Shown here: piece after piece, positions 23,204-31,050 of the stretch
Layout of the letters: the number at the start of each line of letters is the position of its first letter
Position numbering within the stretch: position 1 is the first letter of the stretch
Assembly: GCA_963754955.1 (NCBI GenBank)
Contig: CAVWHY010000012.1
Coordinates: forward strand, 1,240,001-1,304,000
Origin: CAVQJU01 sp963754955
GTDB taxonomy: Bacteria; Acidobacteriota; Vicinamibacteria; Vicinamibacterales; CAVVIG01
Direction of reading: 5' to 3'
DNA: 64,000 nt
Translations under genes and position numbers: made by a program
The notes under the pieces: generated by a model
What the model saw: only the letters and a program-made list of their open reading frames with translations
Told to the model about the DNA's origin: nothing
Databases searched by the model: none

Positions 23204-25753
23204 ATGGCGAGGATGTCGAGGGAAAGTGTCGCGTGGCTGTGCCTGTCGGGCAGCGTGTTCATGGGCGCCGGCTATTACAACGTTCACGCCGCTCGGCTGC
23301 AGGACGCAGGCGGCGCAGCCAGGGCCGCGCAGACGTCGACGGCCCCGGCAGCGGCGACCGCTGCCGAGCAGCGCGCGCTTCTCGATAAGTACTGCGTCAC
23401 GTGTCACAACCAGCGGGCCAAGACTGCCGGGCTCATGCTCGACTCCGTCGACATCGAGCACCTCGGCGAAGCGCCTGAAACGTGGGAGAAGGTCGCCCAC
23501 ATGCTGCGTACCGGCTCGATGCCGCCAACGGGCCGGCCGCGACCCGAGCCAGCCGCCTCGGCCGGCCTGGCGACGTTTCTCGAAGACGGCCTCGACCGCG
23601 CCGCCGCGGCGGCGCCCAACGCCGGGCGCATCCCGCCGCATCGGCTGAACCGTACGGAATACGCCAATGCCGTTCGCGATCTGCTGGGCGTCGACATCCC
23701 GCCGACGCTGCTGCCGGCGGACAACTCCATCCTCGGGTTCGACAACATCGCCGGCGCGCTCACGGTGTCACCGATGCTGCTCGAACGCTACATGGCGGTC
23801 GCCCGCCAGGTGAGCCGCCTCGCCGTCGGCGACCCGACGATGATGGTCGCACCAGTCACCTACAACATCGACTCGTCGCTCCGGCAGACGGATCGTGCGA
23901 GCGAAGACCTGCCTTTCGGCGCTCGTGGCATCACCGTCCAGCACAACTTCCCCCTCGACGGCGAGTACCTCGTCCAGGTACGCCTGAAGCGCACGCAGAA
24001 CGAGTACATCCGCGGTCTCGGCCGGAAACCCCAGCCGATGGAGCTCAGAGTGGATGGCGAGCGCGTCAAGGTGTTCGCCGAAGCGGGGCTGATGACGGGC
24101 ATTCCGCCGGTCGAGGGCTATACGCAGTCCGATCTGGGCTCGGCGGACTGGGAGAAGAACTCGCTCGACGGCGATAACTCGCTCCAGGTCCGTTTCGAAG
24201 CGAAGGCGGGCACCCGCCTGCTGGCGCTCTCGCTTCCGGGCCGGCGCTGGGTGGCCGACGAGGATTTCGTCCTGCCGCCCCGCGCCGGGCGCGAAGAAAA
24301 CCGCGACGGCAACATCGACATCAAGACGGTCGAGATCAGCGGGCCCTTCAACGTCAAAAAGCCAGAGGATTCGGCGAGCCGCCGGAAGATCTTCAGCTGC
24401 TACCCGCCCAGCGAGGCCGAGCAGGAGCGCTGCGCGTCGACGATTCTCGCGACGCTCGCGAAGCGTGCCTACCGGCGGCCTGTCTCCGACAAGGACGTGC
24501 AGACGCTGATGCAGTTCTGCCGCGCGGGGCTCGCCCGCGGCTTCGACGCGTGCATCCAGAACGCCCTCGAACGCATTCTCGCCAGCCCGTACTTCCTCTA
24601 CCGAGTGGAAGGCCCGCTGGCGCAGTCAGAGCAGCCGGCGCCGCCCGCGACGTTCGCGCGAGGCGCGTTCAGCATGGCGACACCGCGAGACCTGGACGTC
24701 GTCGCCGCCACGCCATCAGGGGGACCGACGCCGATCAGCGACCTCGACCTCGCGTCGCGGCTGTCGTTCTTCCTGTGGAGCAGCATCCCTGACGATCAGC
24801 TGCTGGACCTGGCGGCGCAGCACAAGCTCCGCGACCCCGGGGTGCTCGACAAGCAGGTGCGGCGGATGCTGGCCGACCCGCGGTCGCGCGCGCTCGTCAA
24901 CAACTTCGCCGATCAGTGGCTCGGCCTTCGCAGGCTCGAAGCGGCTTCACCGGTCGAGCGCGATTTCCCGGATTTCGACGGCGAGCTTCGCATGTCGATG
25001 CGTGAGGAAACCGAACGCTTCATCGACAGCATGCTGCGCGACGATCGCCCGATTCCCGAGCTGCTGTCCGCGAACTACTCCTTCATCAACGAGCGGCTGG
25101 CCCGCCACTATTTGATCCCGAACATCGTCGGCAACCGGTTCCGTCGTGTGACGATGCCTCCCGACCGGGTGGGTCTGCTCGGGCAGGGCAGCATTCTGCT
25201 CGTGACGTCGCAGGCAAACCGCACGTCGCCGGTCCTGCGCGGCAAGTTCATCCTCGACAACATCCTGGGCGCTCCCGTGCCGCCTCCGCCGCCGAACGTG
25301 GCGAACGGCTTCAAGGCGGAAAACGAGGCGGGCACGCCGGTGACCGTTCGCGAGGCCCTCGAGAAGCACAGGGCGAACCCCGTCTGCGCGAATTGCCACG
25401 CGCGCATGGATCCGTGGGGGTTCGCGCTCGAAACCTTCGATGGCATCGGCGCCCAGCGCTGGGACGAGGACGGCTACGAGATCGATACCACGGCGGTGCT
25501 GCTCGACGGCACGAAGCTCGACGGCCCGTCCGGCGTTCGCAAGGTGCTGGCAGGAAAGAGCGATCAGTTCGCGGGCACGGTCGCGGAAAAGCTCATGGTC
25601 TACGCGCTGGGGCGCCCGGTCGAGTATTTCGACCGGCCGGCCCTTCGCAACGTCACGAAAGAAGCGGCTGCCAGGGAGAACCGGTGGTCGTCGGTGATTC
25701 TTGGTGTCGTCAACAGCATGCCATTCCAGTTTCAGATGAAGGGAGCAGAGTAA
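23204..25753 (+). CDS. Exported DUF1592/PSCyt-type c cytochrome
   Basis: An 849-residue protein with an N-terminal signal anchor (about residues 9-30) and a heme c motif CVTCH at 64-68. The family's DUF1587, DUF1595, DUF1592, DUF1588 and DUF1585 domains follow in order (HRLNRTEYANAVRDLLG near residue 146 marks DUF1587). A second CANCH motif lies in the C-terminal half (VCANCHARMDPWGFALE). These large cytochromes occur in Planctomycetes and Acidobacteria next to DUF1552 proteins; their reaction is not known. AGGGAG 7 nt upstream supports ATG 23204. The stop overlaps the DUF1552 start (TAATG). It is probably a periplasmic or outer-membrane redox enzyme under sigma-54 control. Confidence 0.9.
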   Translation: MARMSRESVAWLCLSGSVFMGAGYYNVHAARLQDAGGAARAAQTSTAPAAATAAEQRALLDKYCVTCHNQRAKTAGLMLDSVDIEHLGEAPETWEKVAHMLRTGSMPPTGRPRPEPAASAGLATFLEDGLDRAAAAAPNAGRIPPHRLNRTEYANAVRDLLGVDIPPTLLPADNSILGFDNIAGALTVSPMLLERYMAVARQVSRLAVGDPTMMVAPVTYNIDSSLRQTDRASEDLPFGARGITVQHNFPLDGEYLVQVRLKRTQNEYIRGLGRKPQPMELRVDGERVKVFAEAGLMTGIPPVEGYTQSDLGSADWEKNSLDGDNSLQVRFEAKAGTRLLALSLPGRRWVADEDFVLPPRAGREENRDGNIDIKTVEISGPFNVKKPEDSASRRKIFSCYPPSEAEQERCASTILATLAKRAYRRPVSDKDVQTLMQFCRAGLARGFDACIQNALERILASPYFLYRVEGPLAQSEQPAPPATFARGAFSMATPRDLDVVAATPSGGPTPISDLDLASRLSFFLWSSIPDDQLLDLAAQHKLRDPGVLDKQVRRMLADPRSRALVNNFADQWLGLRRLEAASPVERDFPDFDGELRMSMREETERFIDSMLRDDRPIPELLSANYSFINERLARHYLIPNIVGNRFRRVTMPPDRVGLLGQGSILLVTSQANRTSPVLRGKFILDNILGAPVPPPPPNVANGFKAENEAGTPVTVREALEKHRANPVCANCHARMDPWGFALETFDGIGAQRWDEDGYEIDTTAVLLDGTKLDGPSGVRKVLAGKSDQFAGTVAEKLMVYALGRPVEYFDRPALRNVTKEAAARENRWSSVILGVVNSMPFQFQMKGAE

Positions 25754-27069
25754 TGTTCATCACGAAGATGGCGATGAGTCGCCGGACTCTTCTGCGCGGG
25801 ATAGGAGCGACGCTCGCCTTGCCGTTGCTCGACGGCATGGTGCCGGCGCTGACGGCCCTCGCCAAAACTCCGGGAAAGCCCGCCATGCGCCTCGGCGCGA
25901 TCTATGTCCCGATGGGCATGATCATGGAAAACTGGACGCCGAAGACGACCGGCGCGGGCTTCGACCTCACGCCCATCATGCAGCCGCTGACGCCGTTCAA
26001 GAGCCAGCTCACCGTCGTGAGCGGCCTGAACAACGCCGGCGTCGGGCACCCCGGCGCTGCGAGCGCATTCCTCACCGACGTCCGCGCGCGGGGCGGCGCG
26101 AACATCCTGGCCGGCGTGTCGATGGACCAGCTCGTCGCGCAGAAGATCGGGCAGGACAACAAGCTGCCGTCACTCGAGCTCGGCCTTGAATCTCTCGCGA
26201 TGGTCGGTGATTGCGAGAACGCCAACTGCGGCTATCTCACGACGCTGGCCTACAGCACGCCAACGACGCCGTTGCCCGCGGAAACCAACCCGCGCGAGGT
26301 GTTCGAACGCCTGTTCGGCGATCCGGAGAACACGACGCCAGAGAAGCGCATGGAGCGGATCAAGTCGAACCGAAGCCTGCTCGATTCGGTCACGAGCGAC
26401 ATCTCCGATCTCCAGCGGCGCATCGGCACCGGCGACAAAGCCAAGGTGAACGAGTACCTCGACGCGGTGCGCGAGGTGGAGCGGCGCATCCAGAAGGCCG
26501 AGAGCGAAAACAACGACCTGCCGCCAACGATGGAGGCACCCACGGGCGCGCCGGCCGTCTATGGCGACCACGCGAAGCTGATGTTCGATCTGCAGGCGCT
26601 GGCGTTCCAGAGTGACTCGACGCGCGTCATCACGATGATGATGGAACGCGAAACCAGCAGCCGCCGGTTCCCCGAGATCGGCCTGAACGAGCCGCATCAC
26701 TCGACGACGCACAACCCGGATGTGGCCGCGCGTCTCGAGAACATCACGATGATCAACACCTATCAGGTGTCGCTGCTCGCGTACTTCCTGGATCGGCTGG
26801 CGAAGACGCCGGATGGCGACGGCTCGCTGCTCGATCACTCGGTCATCCTCTACGGTTCGGGCCTGAGCGACGGGAACATCCACCTGCCGGAGAACATCCC
26901 CATTGTCGTGGCGGGCGGCGGCGCGGGCACGATGAAGGGCGGCGTGCACATGATGCACAAGGGCGTGCCGCTCGCGAACCTGCACATGTCGCTGATGGAC
27001 AAGTTCGGCGTCCACGTCGACAAGCTCGGCAACAGCACGGGCAAGCTGGAGATGATCGCCGGGGTGTGA
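25753..27069 (+). CDS. DUF1552 protein with Tat-type signal
   Basis: A 438-residue exported protein. The N-terminus MSRRTLLRGIGATLALPLLDG has a twin arginine followed by a hydrophobic segment, typical of Tat export with folded cargo. The body matches DUF1552 (YVPMGMIMENWTP and VILYGSGLSDGNIHLPEN), a family related by pattern to DUF1501 sulfatase-like proteins. It overlaps the DUF1592 stop, so the pair is made in fixed ratio and probably works as a complex outside the cytoplasm. The biochemical function is unknown. Confidence 0.9.
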   Translation: MFITKMAMSRRTLLRGIGATLALPLLDGMVPALTALAKTPGKPAMRLGAIYVPMGMIMENWTPKTTGAGFDLTPIMQPLTPFKSQLTVVSGLNNAGVGHPGAASAFLTDVRARGGANILAGVSMDQLVAQKIGQDNKLPSLELGLESLAMVGDCENANCGYLTTLAYSTPTTPLPAETNPREVFERLFGDPENTTPEKRMERIKSNRSLLDSVTSDISDLQRRIGTGDKAKVNEYLDAVREVERRIQKAESENNDLPPTMEAPTGAPAVYGDHAKLMFDLQALAFQSDSTRVITMMMERETSSRRFPEIGLNEPHHSTTHNPDVAARLENITMINTYQVSLLAYFLDRLAKTPDGDGSLLDHSVILYGSGLSDGNIHLPENIPIVVAGGGAGTMKGGVHMMHKGVPLANLHMSLMDKFGVHVDKLGNSTGKLEMIAGV

Positions 27070-27082
27070 GTGTTACGAACTG

Positions 27083-27136
27083 CGTAGCGGCCGGCTTCCA
27101 GCCGGCCGTTCCGTCCGCCTGAAGGCGGACGCTACG
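27083..27136. repeat. Double-hairpin dispersed repeat, copy 2 (inverted)
   Basis: The same element as at 13982-14036 but in the opposite orientation: the GGCCGGC stem comes first, then TCCGCC-TGAA-GGCGGA, again bounded by CGTAGCG and CGCTACG. It lies between the DUF1552 and ankyrin genes. Confidence 0.88.
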
Positions 27137-27149
27137 TCTGGGGAGCGAG

Positions 27150-28796
27150 ATGATGAGAGCACATACGGTGTGGGCATGCTGCGCGGCGGTGATGCTGGCA
27201 GCGCCCGGTGTTTCATACGCGGCTGCTGCGGCGGGCGCGGCCGGTGGCGGCGGGTACGTCGTCGCGAACGCCGCAAAAGTGCAGGACAAAACGGCGCTGC
27301 GCGTGTTGATCAAGCAGAAAGCCGATGTCAACGCCGTGATGCCCGACGGCGCGACCGCCCTTCACTGGGCAGCGCACTGGGACGATCTCGAAAGCGCGTC
27401 GCTCCTGCTCAGGGCCGGCGCGAACGTCAATGCGAAGAACGACTACGAAGTCACGCCGCTGGCCCTGGCCGTCGAAAACGGCAGCCTGCCGATGGTCCAG
27501 CGGCTTCTGCGGTCCGGTGCCAGCGCGAACATCGCGTCGGCGACCGGCGAAACGCCGCTGATGACGGCGGTCCGCGTCGGAAACGTGCCGGTGGTCAATG
27601 CCTTACTGGTCGCCGGAGCCAACGTCAATGCGAAGGGCGGCGGCAGGGAGCAGACGGCGCTGATGTGGGCCGTCGAACAGCACGCGCACGACCTGGTGAG
27701 CACGTTGATTGCGCACAAGGCCGACGTGAACCTGCGCTCCGAGCTCAGGCCCGAATACGTGACGTTCTCCCGCGGCAACCCGCAGGGCGGAAGCCTGACG
27801 GGGCTGGCCGATCAGACGCTCGAGTCCGATGGCAGCCGGCCCGGCCTGCGCTGGATCCGCAAGGGCGGGATGACCGCGCTGATGTTCGCCGCGCGAGACG
27901 GCGACCTCGAGTCGACGAAGATGCTCGCCACCGCCGGCGCCCGTATCAACGAGACGAATCCGATCGGCAGCACGCCGCTGATGATGGCGATCCGGAACGA
28001 CCGGACGCCGGTGGCGCTCTACCTGATCGAGAAGGGCGCCGATCCGAATATCGACGAGGCCGGCCACACGGCGCTGCACCTCGCCGTGGCCCGCAAGAAC
28101 CCGGAGGTCGTCAAGGCCCTGATCGAGCGCGGCGCGAAGGTCAACGTGCGGCTCACGAGGGGTGAACCGGATCCGGACGGCAACCGCAATTACAACCAGC
28201 TCCCGGAGTATCTCCTCGGAGCGACACCGTTCCTGCTGGCGACGGCGCTGAACGAAACGGACACGATGCTCACGCTCGCCAAGGCCGGCGCGGACATCTC
28301 GATCCCGATGGAAGACGGCACGACGACGGTCATGGCCTCGATGGGGATTTTCCCTGGTGTATTCGGGTTCATTCCCTTCGTGAAAATCCCGCCGGGCGGC
28401 GCAGCGGGGGACAACACGGCGTACTTCCGGCGCAAGAACCTGTTCACGGAAGCCAAAGTCCTCGAAACGATGAAGCTCGTGGTCGAGATGGGCGGCGATG
28501 TGAACGGCGCGCGCGGCAACCTCGTCACGTATCACGTCGGCAATTCGCGGACGCTGGTCGGGCGCGACTCCGGCGACACGGCGCTTCACATCGCCACGGC
28601 CGACAAGTACCCGACCGTTGTCGAATTCCTGGTCAGCCAGGGCGCCAGGATGGACGTGAAGGACCGGCGGGGGCTCACGCCGCTGGCAATCGCGAAGCAT
28701 ACCGGGCGGCAGTTCATCACCGGCGGCGACAATGGCGAAAAAATCGGGGATCCGAAGATGGTCGCCGCGCTCGAGAAGCTCGGGGCTACTGAATAG
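27150..28796 (+). CDS. Exported ankyrin-repeat protein
   Basis: A 548-residue protein with a signal peptide (MMRAHTVWACCAAVMLAAPG, cleavage near SYAAA). At least eight ankyrin repeats follow, such as DGATALHWAAHWDDLESASL and GHTALHLAVARKNPEVVKAL. An irregular middle part (about residues 195-235) and a Pro/Gly-rich loop near residue 420 interrupt the array. Ankyrin repeats bind partner proteins; the periplasmic location suggests a scaffold for the neighbouring cytochromes. GGGGAGCGAG precedes ATG 27150. A hairpin repeat and 80 nt separate it from the DUF1552 gene, so co-transcription is likely. Confidence 0.9.
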   Translation: MMRAHTVWACCAAVMLAAPGVSYAAAAAGAAGGGGYVVANAAKVQDKTALRVLIKQKADVNAVMPDGATALHWAAHWDDLESASLLLRAGANVNAKNDYEVTPLALAVENGSLPMVQRLLRSGASANIASATGETPLMTAVRVGNVPVVNALLVAGANVNAKGGGREQTALMWAVEQHAHDLVSTLIAHKADVNLRSELRPEYVTFSRGNPQGGSLTGLADQTLESDGSRPGLRWIRKGGMTALMFAARDGDLESTKMLATAGARINETNPIGSTPLMMAIRNDRTPVALYLIEKGADPNIDEAGHTALHLAVARKNPEVVKALIERGAKVNVRLTRGEPDPDGNRNYNQLPEYLLGATPFLLATALNETDTMLTLAKAGADISIPMEDGTTTVMASMGIFPGVFGFIPFVKIPPGGAAGDNTAYFRRKNLFTEAKVLETMKLVVEMGGDVNGARGNLVTYHVGNSRTLVGRDSGDTALHIATADKYPTVVEFLVSQGARMDVKDRRGLTPLAIAKHTGRQFITGGDNGEKIGDPKMVAALEKLGATE

Positions 28797-28835
28797 GGCA
28801 GAGAGCATAGGGCAAAGGGCATAGGGTAAAGGGCG

Positions 28836-28917
28836 AGAGCAGAGGGCAAAGGGAGGGGGGCCTGGGCATTCCTGCGGCGCCTGAGCCCTCTGCCTTTTGC
28901 TCTTTGCCCTCTGCTCT
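28836..28917. repeat. Purine/pyrimidine-strand inverted repeat after the ankyrin gene
   Basis: A perfect 16-bp inverted pair (28836-28851 AGAGCAGAGGGCAAAG with 28902-28917) lies inside a longer stretch, 28797-28920, made of GGGCAAAGGGCATAGGG-like repeats on one side and their complement on the other. It would form a long hairpin in RNA and might end or protect the upstream transcript. The purine-only strand could also form unusual DNA structure. Confidence 0.8.
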
Positions 28918-28932
28918 TTCGTGAGGTGACGC

Positions 28933-29388
28933 ATGCGCGGCAAGCTGACGGTTCTGGTGGCGCTCTTCGTGTTCGTTCTCCCGCTGCGGGCAAACGAAAA
29001 ACCGGGTGAGGCCTATCAGAAGGCGGAGCAGGGACTGCAGGCCGCCAACAACTCGCTGAGGAATCACGTCAAGAACATCGACTACCCGGGACTGCAGAAG
29101 GACGCCGAGGCGTTCAAGGCGTCGTTCACGGTGATGCTGGCGTACTGGGAAGAAAAGAAGGTCCCCGACGCCATCACGTTTATCCGGGACGGGATCAAAG
29201 GCGCCGAGGCACTGGACGTGGCCGCATCGGCAATGAATTACGACGGCACGCTGGCAGCACAGAACGCGCTGGTCGGCTCGAATGGCGTCGCGTTCGTGGG
29301 CGAGTCCTCGGCGCTTCCCGGCGTCTGCGTCGGCTGCCACCTGGCGCATCGTCAGCGCATGCCGGACGGCACCTTCGAAATCAAGTAG
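28933..29388 (+). CDS. Small exported c'-like cytochrome, paralogue 1
   Basis: A 151-residue protein: signal peptide (MRGKLTVLVALFVFVLPLRA), a mostly helical body of about 110 residues, and a single heme c site near the C-terminus (CVGCHLAHR). A C-terminal CxxCH on a four-helix body is the layout of class II cytochromes (c' and c556). The tail DGTFEIK recurs in two paralogues at 29429-29857 and 32680-33144. It probably carries electrons or binds a small ligand in the periplasm. Confidence 0.82.
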   Translation: MRGKLTVLVALFVFVLPLRANEKPGEAYQKAEQGLQAANNSLRNHVKNIDYPGLQKDAEAFKASFTVMLAYWEEKKVPDAITFIRDGIKGAEALDVAASAMNYDGTLAAQNALVGSNGVAFVGESSALPGVCVGCHLAHRQRMPDGTFEIK

Positions 29389-29394
29389 AGCAGC

Positions 29395-29412
29395 GCAGGC
29401 CTTCAGGCCTGC
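29395..29412. repeat. GCAGGCC-TTCA-GGCCTGC palindrome
   Basis: A perfect 7-bp stem with a TTCA loop between two cytochrome genes, identical in sequence to the palindromes at 17496-17513 (other strand) and 33160-33177. Confidence 0.9.
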
Positions 29413-29428
29413 AAGCGGAGGAAGGGAA

Positions 29429-29857
29429 ATGCGCGGAATCGTGACGGCCGTTGCGTGTCTGCTGTGCGCCGCCGCCCTGGCGGCCAGCGAAAAGCCACCG
29501 GACGCGTACCAGCAGGCCATGAAGGATCTCAGTGCCGCCAATACGGCCCTGCGCAACGATGTCAGGGCCATCGAAGGCGCCGGAGCCTACCCGGACTACA
29601 ACTCAATCGAGAAAGACGCCGCAGCCATGAAGGCCGCTTTCGAGAAGACAGCGAGCTTCTGGTCGGGGAGAGGCGCCGACGACGCGGTGAAGCTGGCGCA
29701 GGCGGGGATCACGCACGCCGATGCGCTCGAGGCCGCCCGCAAAGCGAAGGACTTCGACGCGCTGATGACCGCCGCCGCCGAGATCAGCAAAACGTGCGGC
29801 GGCTGCCATGCCGCCCATCGCGAGAAGACCGCGGACGGATCGTATGAGATTAAGTAA
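29429..29857 (+). CDS. Small exported c'-like cytochrome, paralogue 2
   Basis: A 142-residue protein with signal peptide (MRGIVTAVACLLCAAALAAS), helical body and C-terminal heme site CGGCHAAHRE followed by DGSYEIK. ATG 29429 has GGAGGAAGGG just upstream. It resembles paralogue 1 along its length, so this is probably a tandem duplication within the sigma-54 region. The first residues after the signal (EKPPDAYQQAMKDL) match paralogue 3 as well. Confidence 0.82.
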   Translation: MRGIVTAVACLLCAAALAASEKPPDAYQQAMKDLSAANTALRNDVRAIEGAGAYPDYNSIEKDAAAMKAAFEKTASFWSGRGADDAVKLAQAGITHADALEAARKAKDFDALMTAAAEISKTCGGCHAAHREKTADGSYEIK

Positions 29858-29862
29858 CCAAA

Positions 29863-29916
29863 CGTAGCGTCCGCCTTGAGGCGGACGTCGCCGGCCGGCT
29901 GAAGCCGGCCGCTACG
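29863..29916. repeat. Double-hairpin dispersed repeat, copy 3
   Basis: Same orientation as copy 1. It has one mismatch in the first stem's loop region (TCCGCC-TTGA-GGCGGA), then the GCCGGC stem, bounded by CGTAGCG and CGCTACG. It separates the convergent cytochrome and zinc-ribbon genes. Confidence 0.88.
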
Positions 29917-29927
29917 TTTCTTCGGTG

Positions 29928-30200
29928 TCAGTGTTCGTGCTCGCGGTGATGATGGACCACCGCCTCCATTTCCGCGTGCCGTTGCTCCGTAAGGTCCTTC
30001 TGCGCGGCCTTCCGCCCTTGATCCCGATGGAGCTGACGCCGCTCGGCCGAGTTGACGGCAAACGATGACATCAGCTGCTGCAGCGCCCTGCTGCCGCAGG
30101 TCGGGCAATACGGACGTTCGGTCGACGGACCGGTCGTCGGCCGGATGAAGCGTTCGAACTGATTCCCGCACACATCGCACCGGTACTCGAAGATCGGCAT
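29928..30200 (-). CDS. FmdB-type zinc-ribbon protein
   Basis: A 90-residue protein with the FmdB/CxxC_CxxC_SSSS zinc ribbon: MPIFEYRCDVCG and CPTCGSRALQQLMSSF supply four cysteines (C8, C11, C32, C35). The C-terminal half is charged and ends in a histidine-rich tail (VVHHHREHEH) that may bind metal. FmdB-like proteins are proposed regulators or chaperones, and their role is not settled. It lies 21 nt before the 30222-30713 gene's end on the same strand, so it is probably co-transcribed with it. Confidence 0.85.
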   Translation of the reverse strand: MPIFEYRCDVCGNQFERFIRPTTGPSTERPYCPTCGSRALQQLMSSFAVNSAERRQLHRDQGRKAAQKDLTEQRHAEMEAVVHHHREHEH

Positions 30201-30221
30201 GGGATCCTGGCGAACGGCCGG

Positions 30222-30713
30222 CTATTTGCCGGGCGCGCATTCTCCGTAGAACTGGGACACGGCCGGCTCGGAGACGTAGCCGGGCAGTGACATCTTCAGG
30301 TAATCGTGCCGCGAGCGCACCGCCCGCAGCTTGCCGGGCGTACCCTCGATCGAAAACACCGTCGTGACGGTGAGGCTTCCCTGCAGGGTGCGTTCCATGA
30401 AGTGCATGCTGCTCGCCGTCAACAAGGCGGTGATGTACACCGGCTCGGACGCGACCAGGCGCGCGCTCGCTTCCTGCGCATCGATGGATTCGACCTCGAA
30501 GGTGGTCTCTTCGTTCTTCACCTGCGGCGTCTGCGGAATGCCACCCTTCCAGCTCGCGGTTGCCGATACGGGAAACGTGCACTTAAGACTCTTGACGAGC
30601 GCCAGCGGGTTCCGCTCGGGATTCTTTTCCGGAATCTGGGCATTGACGGTCAGCACGCCGCCGACGGCCAGCGCCACCACGAGTCGTCGTCGTCTCACGA
30701 ACGGTATGCGCAT
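30222..30713 (-). CDS. Exported protein of unknown function
   Basis: A 163-residue protein starting MRIPFVRRRRLVVALAVGG, a signal peptide with a strongly basic N-region, cleaved near TVNAQ. The rest is predicted beta-rich (ASWKGGIPQTP, TTFEVESIDAQEASARLV) with two cysteines that could pair. I do not recognise the family. ATG 30713 is chosen over an upstream in-frame ATG because it begins the signal peptide. It is divergent from the sigma-54 activator, but I found no clear sigma-54 promoter for it. Confidence 0.65.
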   Translation of the reverse strand: MRIPFVRRRRLVVALAVGGVLTVNAQIPEKNPERNPLALVKSLKCTFPVSATASWKGGIPQTPQVKNEETTFEVESIDAQEASARLVASEPVYITALLTASSMHFMERTLQGSLTVTTVFSIEGTPGKLRAVRSRHDYLKMSLPGYVSEPAVSQFYGECAPGK

Positions 30714-30808
30714 GGGGTGATTGGGGAGGATGCAAGCGTGATGCTCGATTCGAGCGGGGGCAAGGCGGCAGGACATCTACGTTTCTGTTCATACTTACGA
30801 GACGAAGT

Positions 30809-30824
30809 CGACAATCCTGTTCGG
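30809..30824 (+). promoter_or_regulatory. Enhancer-like site CGACA-ATCC-TGTTCGG
   Basis: Matches the CGACA-N4-TGTTC core of the consensus. It lies about 210-225 bp upstream of the predicted start of the activator gene, so the activator may control itself. Confidence 0.58.
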
Positions 30825-30893
30825 AGAAGCGCCTCACGTGGCATATCAGATGTCGTAAGACCGTGGATCGGATCGAGCAATCGCGGCCGGCAT

Positions 30894-30909
30894 CGACAAA
30901 ATAGTTCAT
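30894..30909 (+). promoter_or_regulatory. Enhancer-like site CGACA-AAAT-AGTTCAT
   Basis: Differs from the consensus CGACA-N4-TGTTCAT at one position (A for T). It lies about 125-140 bp upstream of the predicted activator transcript start. Confidence 0.58.
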
Positions 30910-31007
30910 CGGGGCCGACAAGAATGAAGCTCGCGGGATTCTGCCGGCGTGCGCCCGGAAGTTCTGCCATGAATCCGCGGCAAAACCTGCCGGGTCACGT
31001 GAAAATC

Positions 31008-31022
31008 TGGAACTCGGCTTGC
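31008..31022 (+). promoter_or_regulatory. Sigma-54 (-24/-12) promoter for the activator gene
   Basis: CTGG-AACTCGGC-TTGCT fits YTGG-N8-TTGCW. The predicted start is near 31034, which lies after the first possible ATG (31027). This favours ATG 31051 as the real start of the activator. Confidence 0.68.
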
Positions 31023-31050
31023 TTGAATGGGGTCACTGGTGGCAACCGTC

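Larger units (their letters stand above)
30714..31050. other. Control region upstream of the sigma-54 activator
   Basis: About 337 bp without a credible gene. It contains enhancer-like sites at 30809-30824 and 30894-30909, a degenerate copy at 30777-30792 (right half TTTCTGTTCAT intact), and a left half-site CGACA at 30916-30920. The sigma-54 promoter match at 31008-31022 follows. Confidence 0.65.

Noticed and set aside
27603..28943. 446-residue minus-strand frame opposite the ankyrin gene
   Set aside because: It is a high-GC shadow frame with biased R/H/V composition. The plus strand encodes clear ankyrin repeats.
30740..30780. A fifth sigma-54 promoter for the 30222-30713 gene
   Set aside because: The best minus-strand candidate lacks the GG dinucleotide at correct spacing from TTGC.
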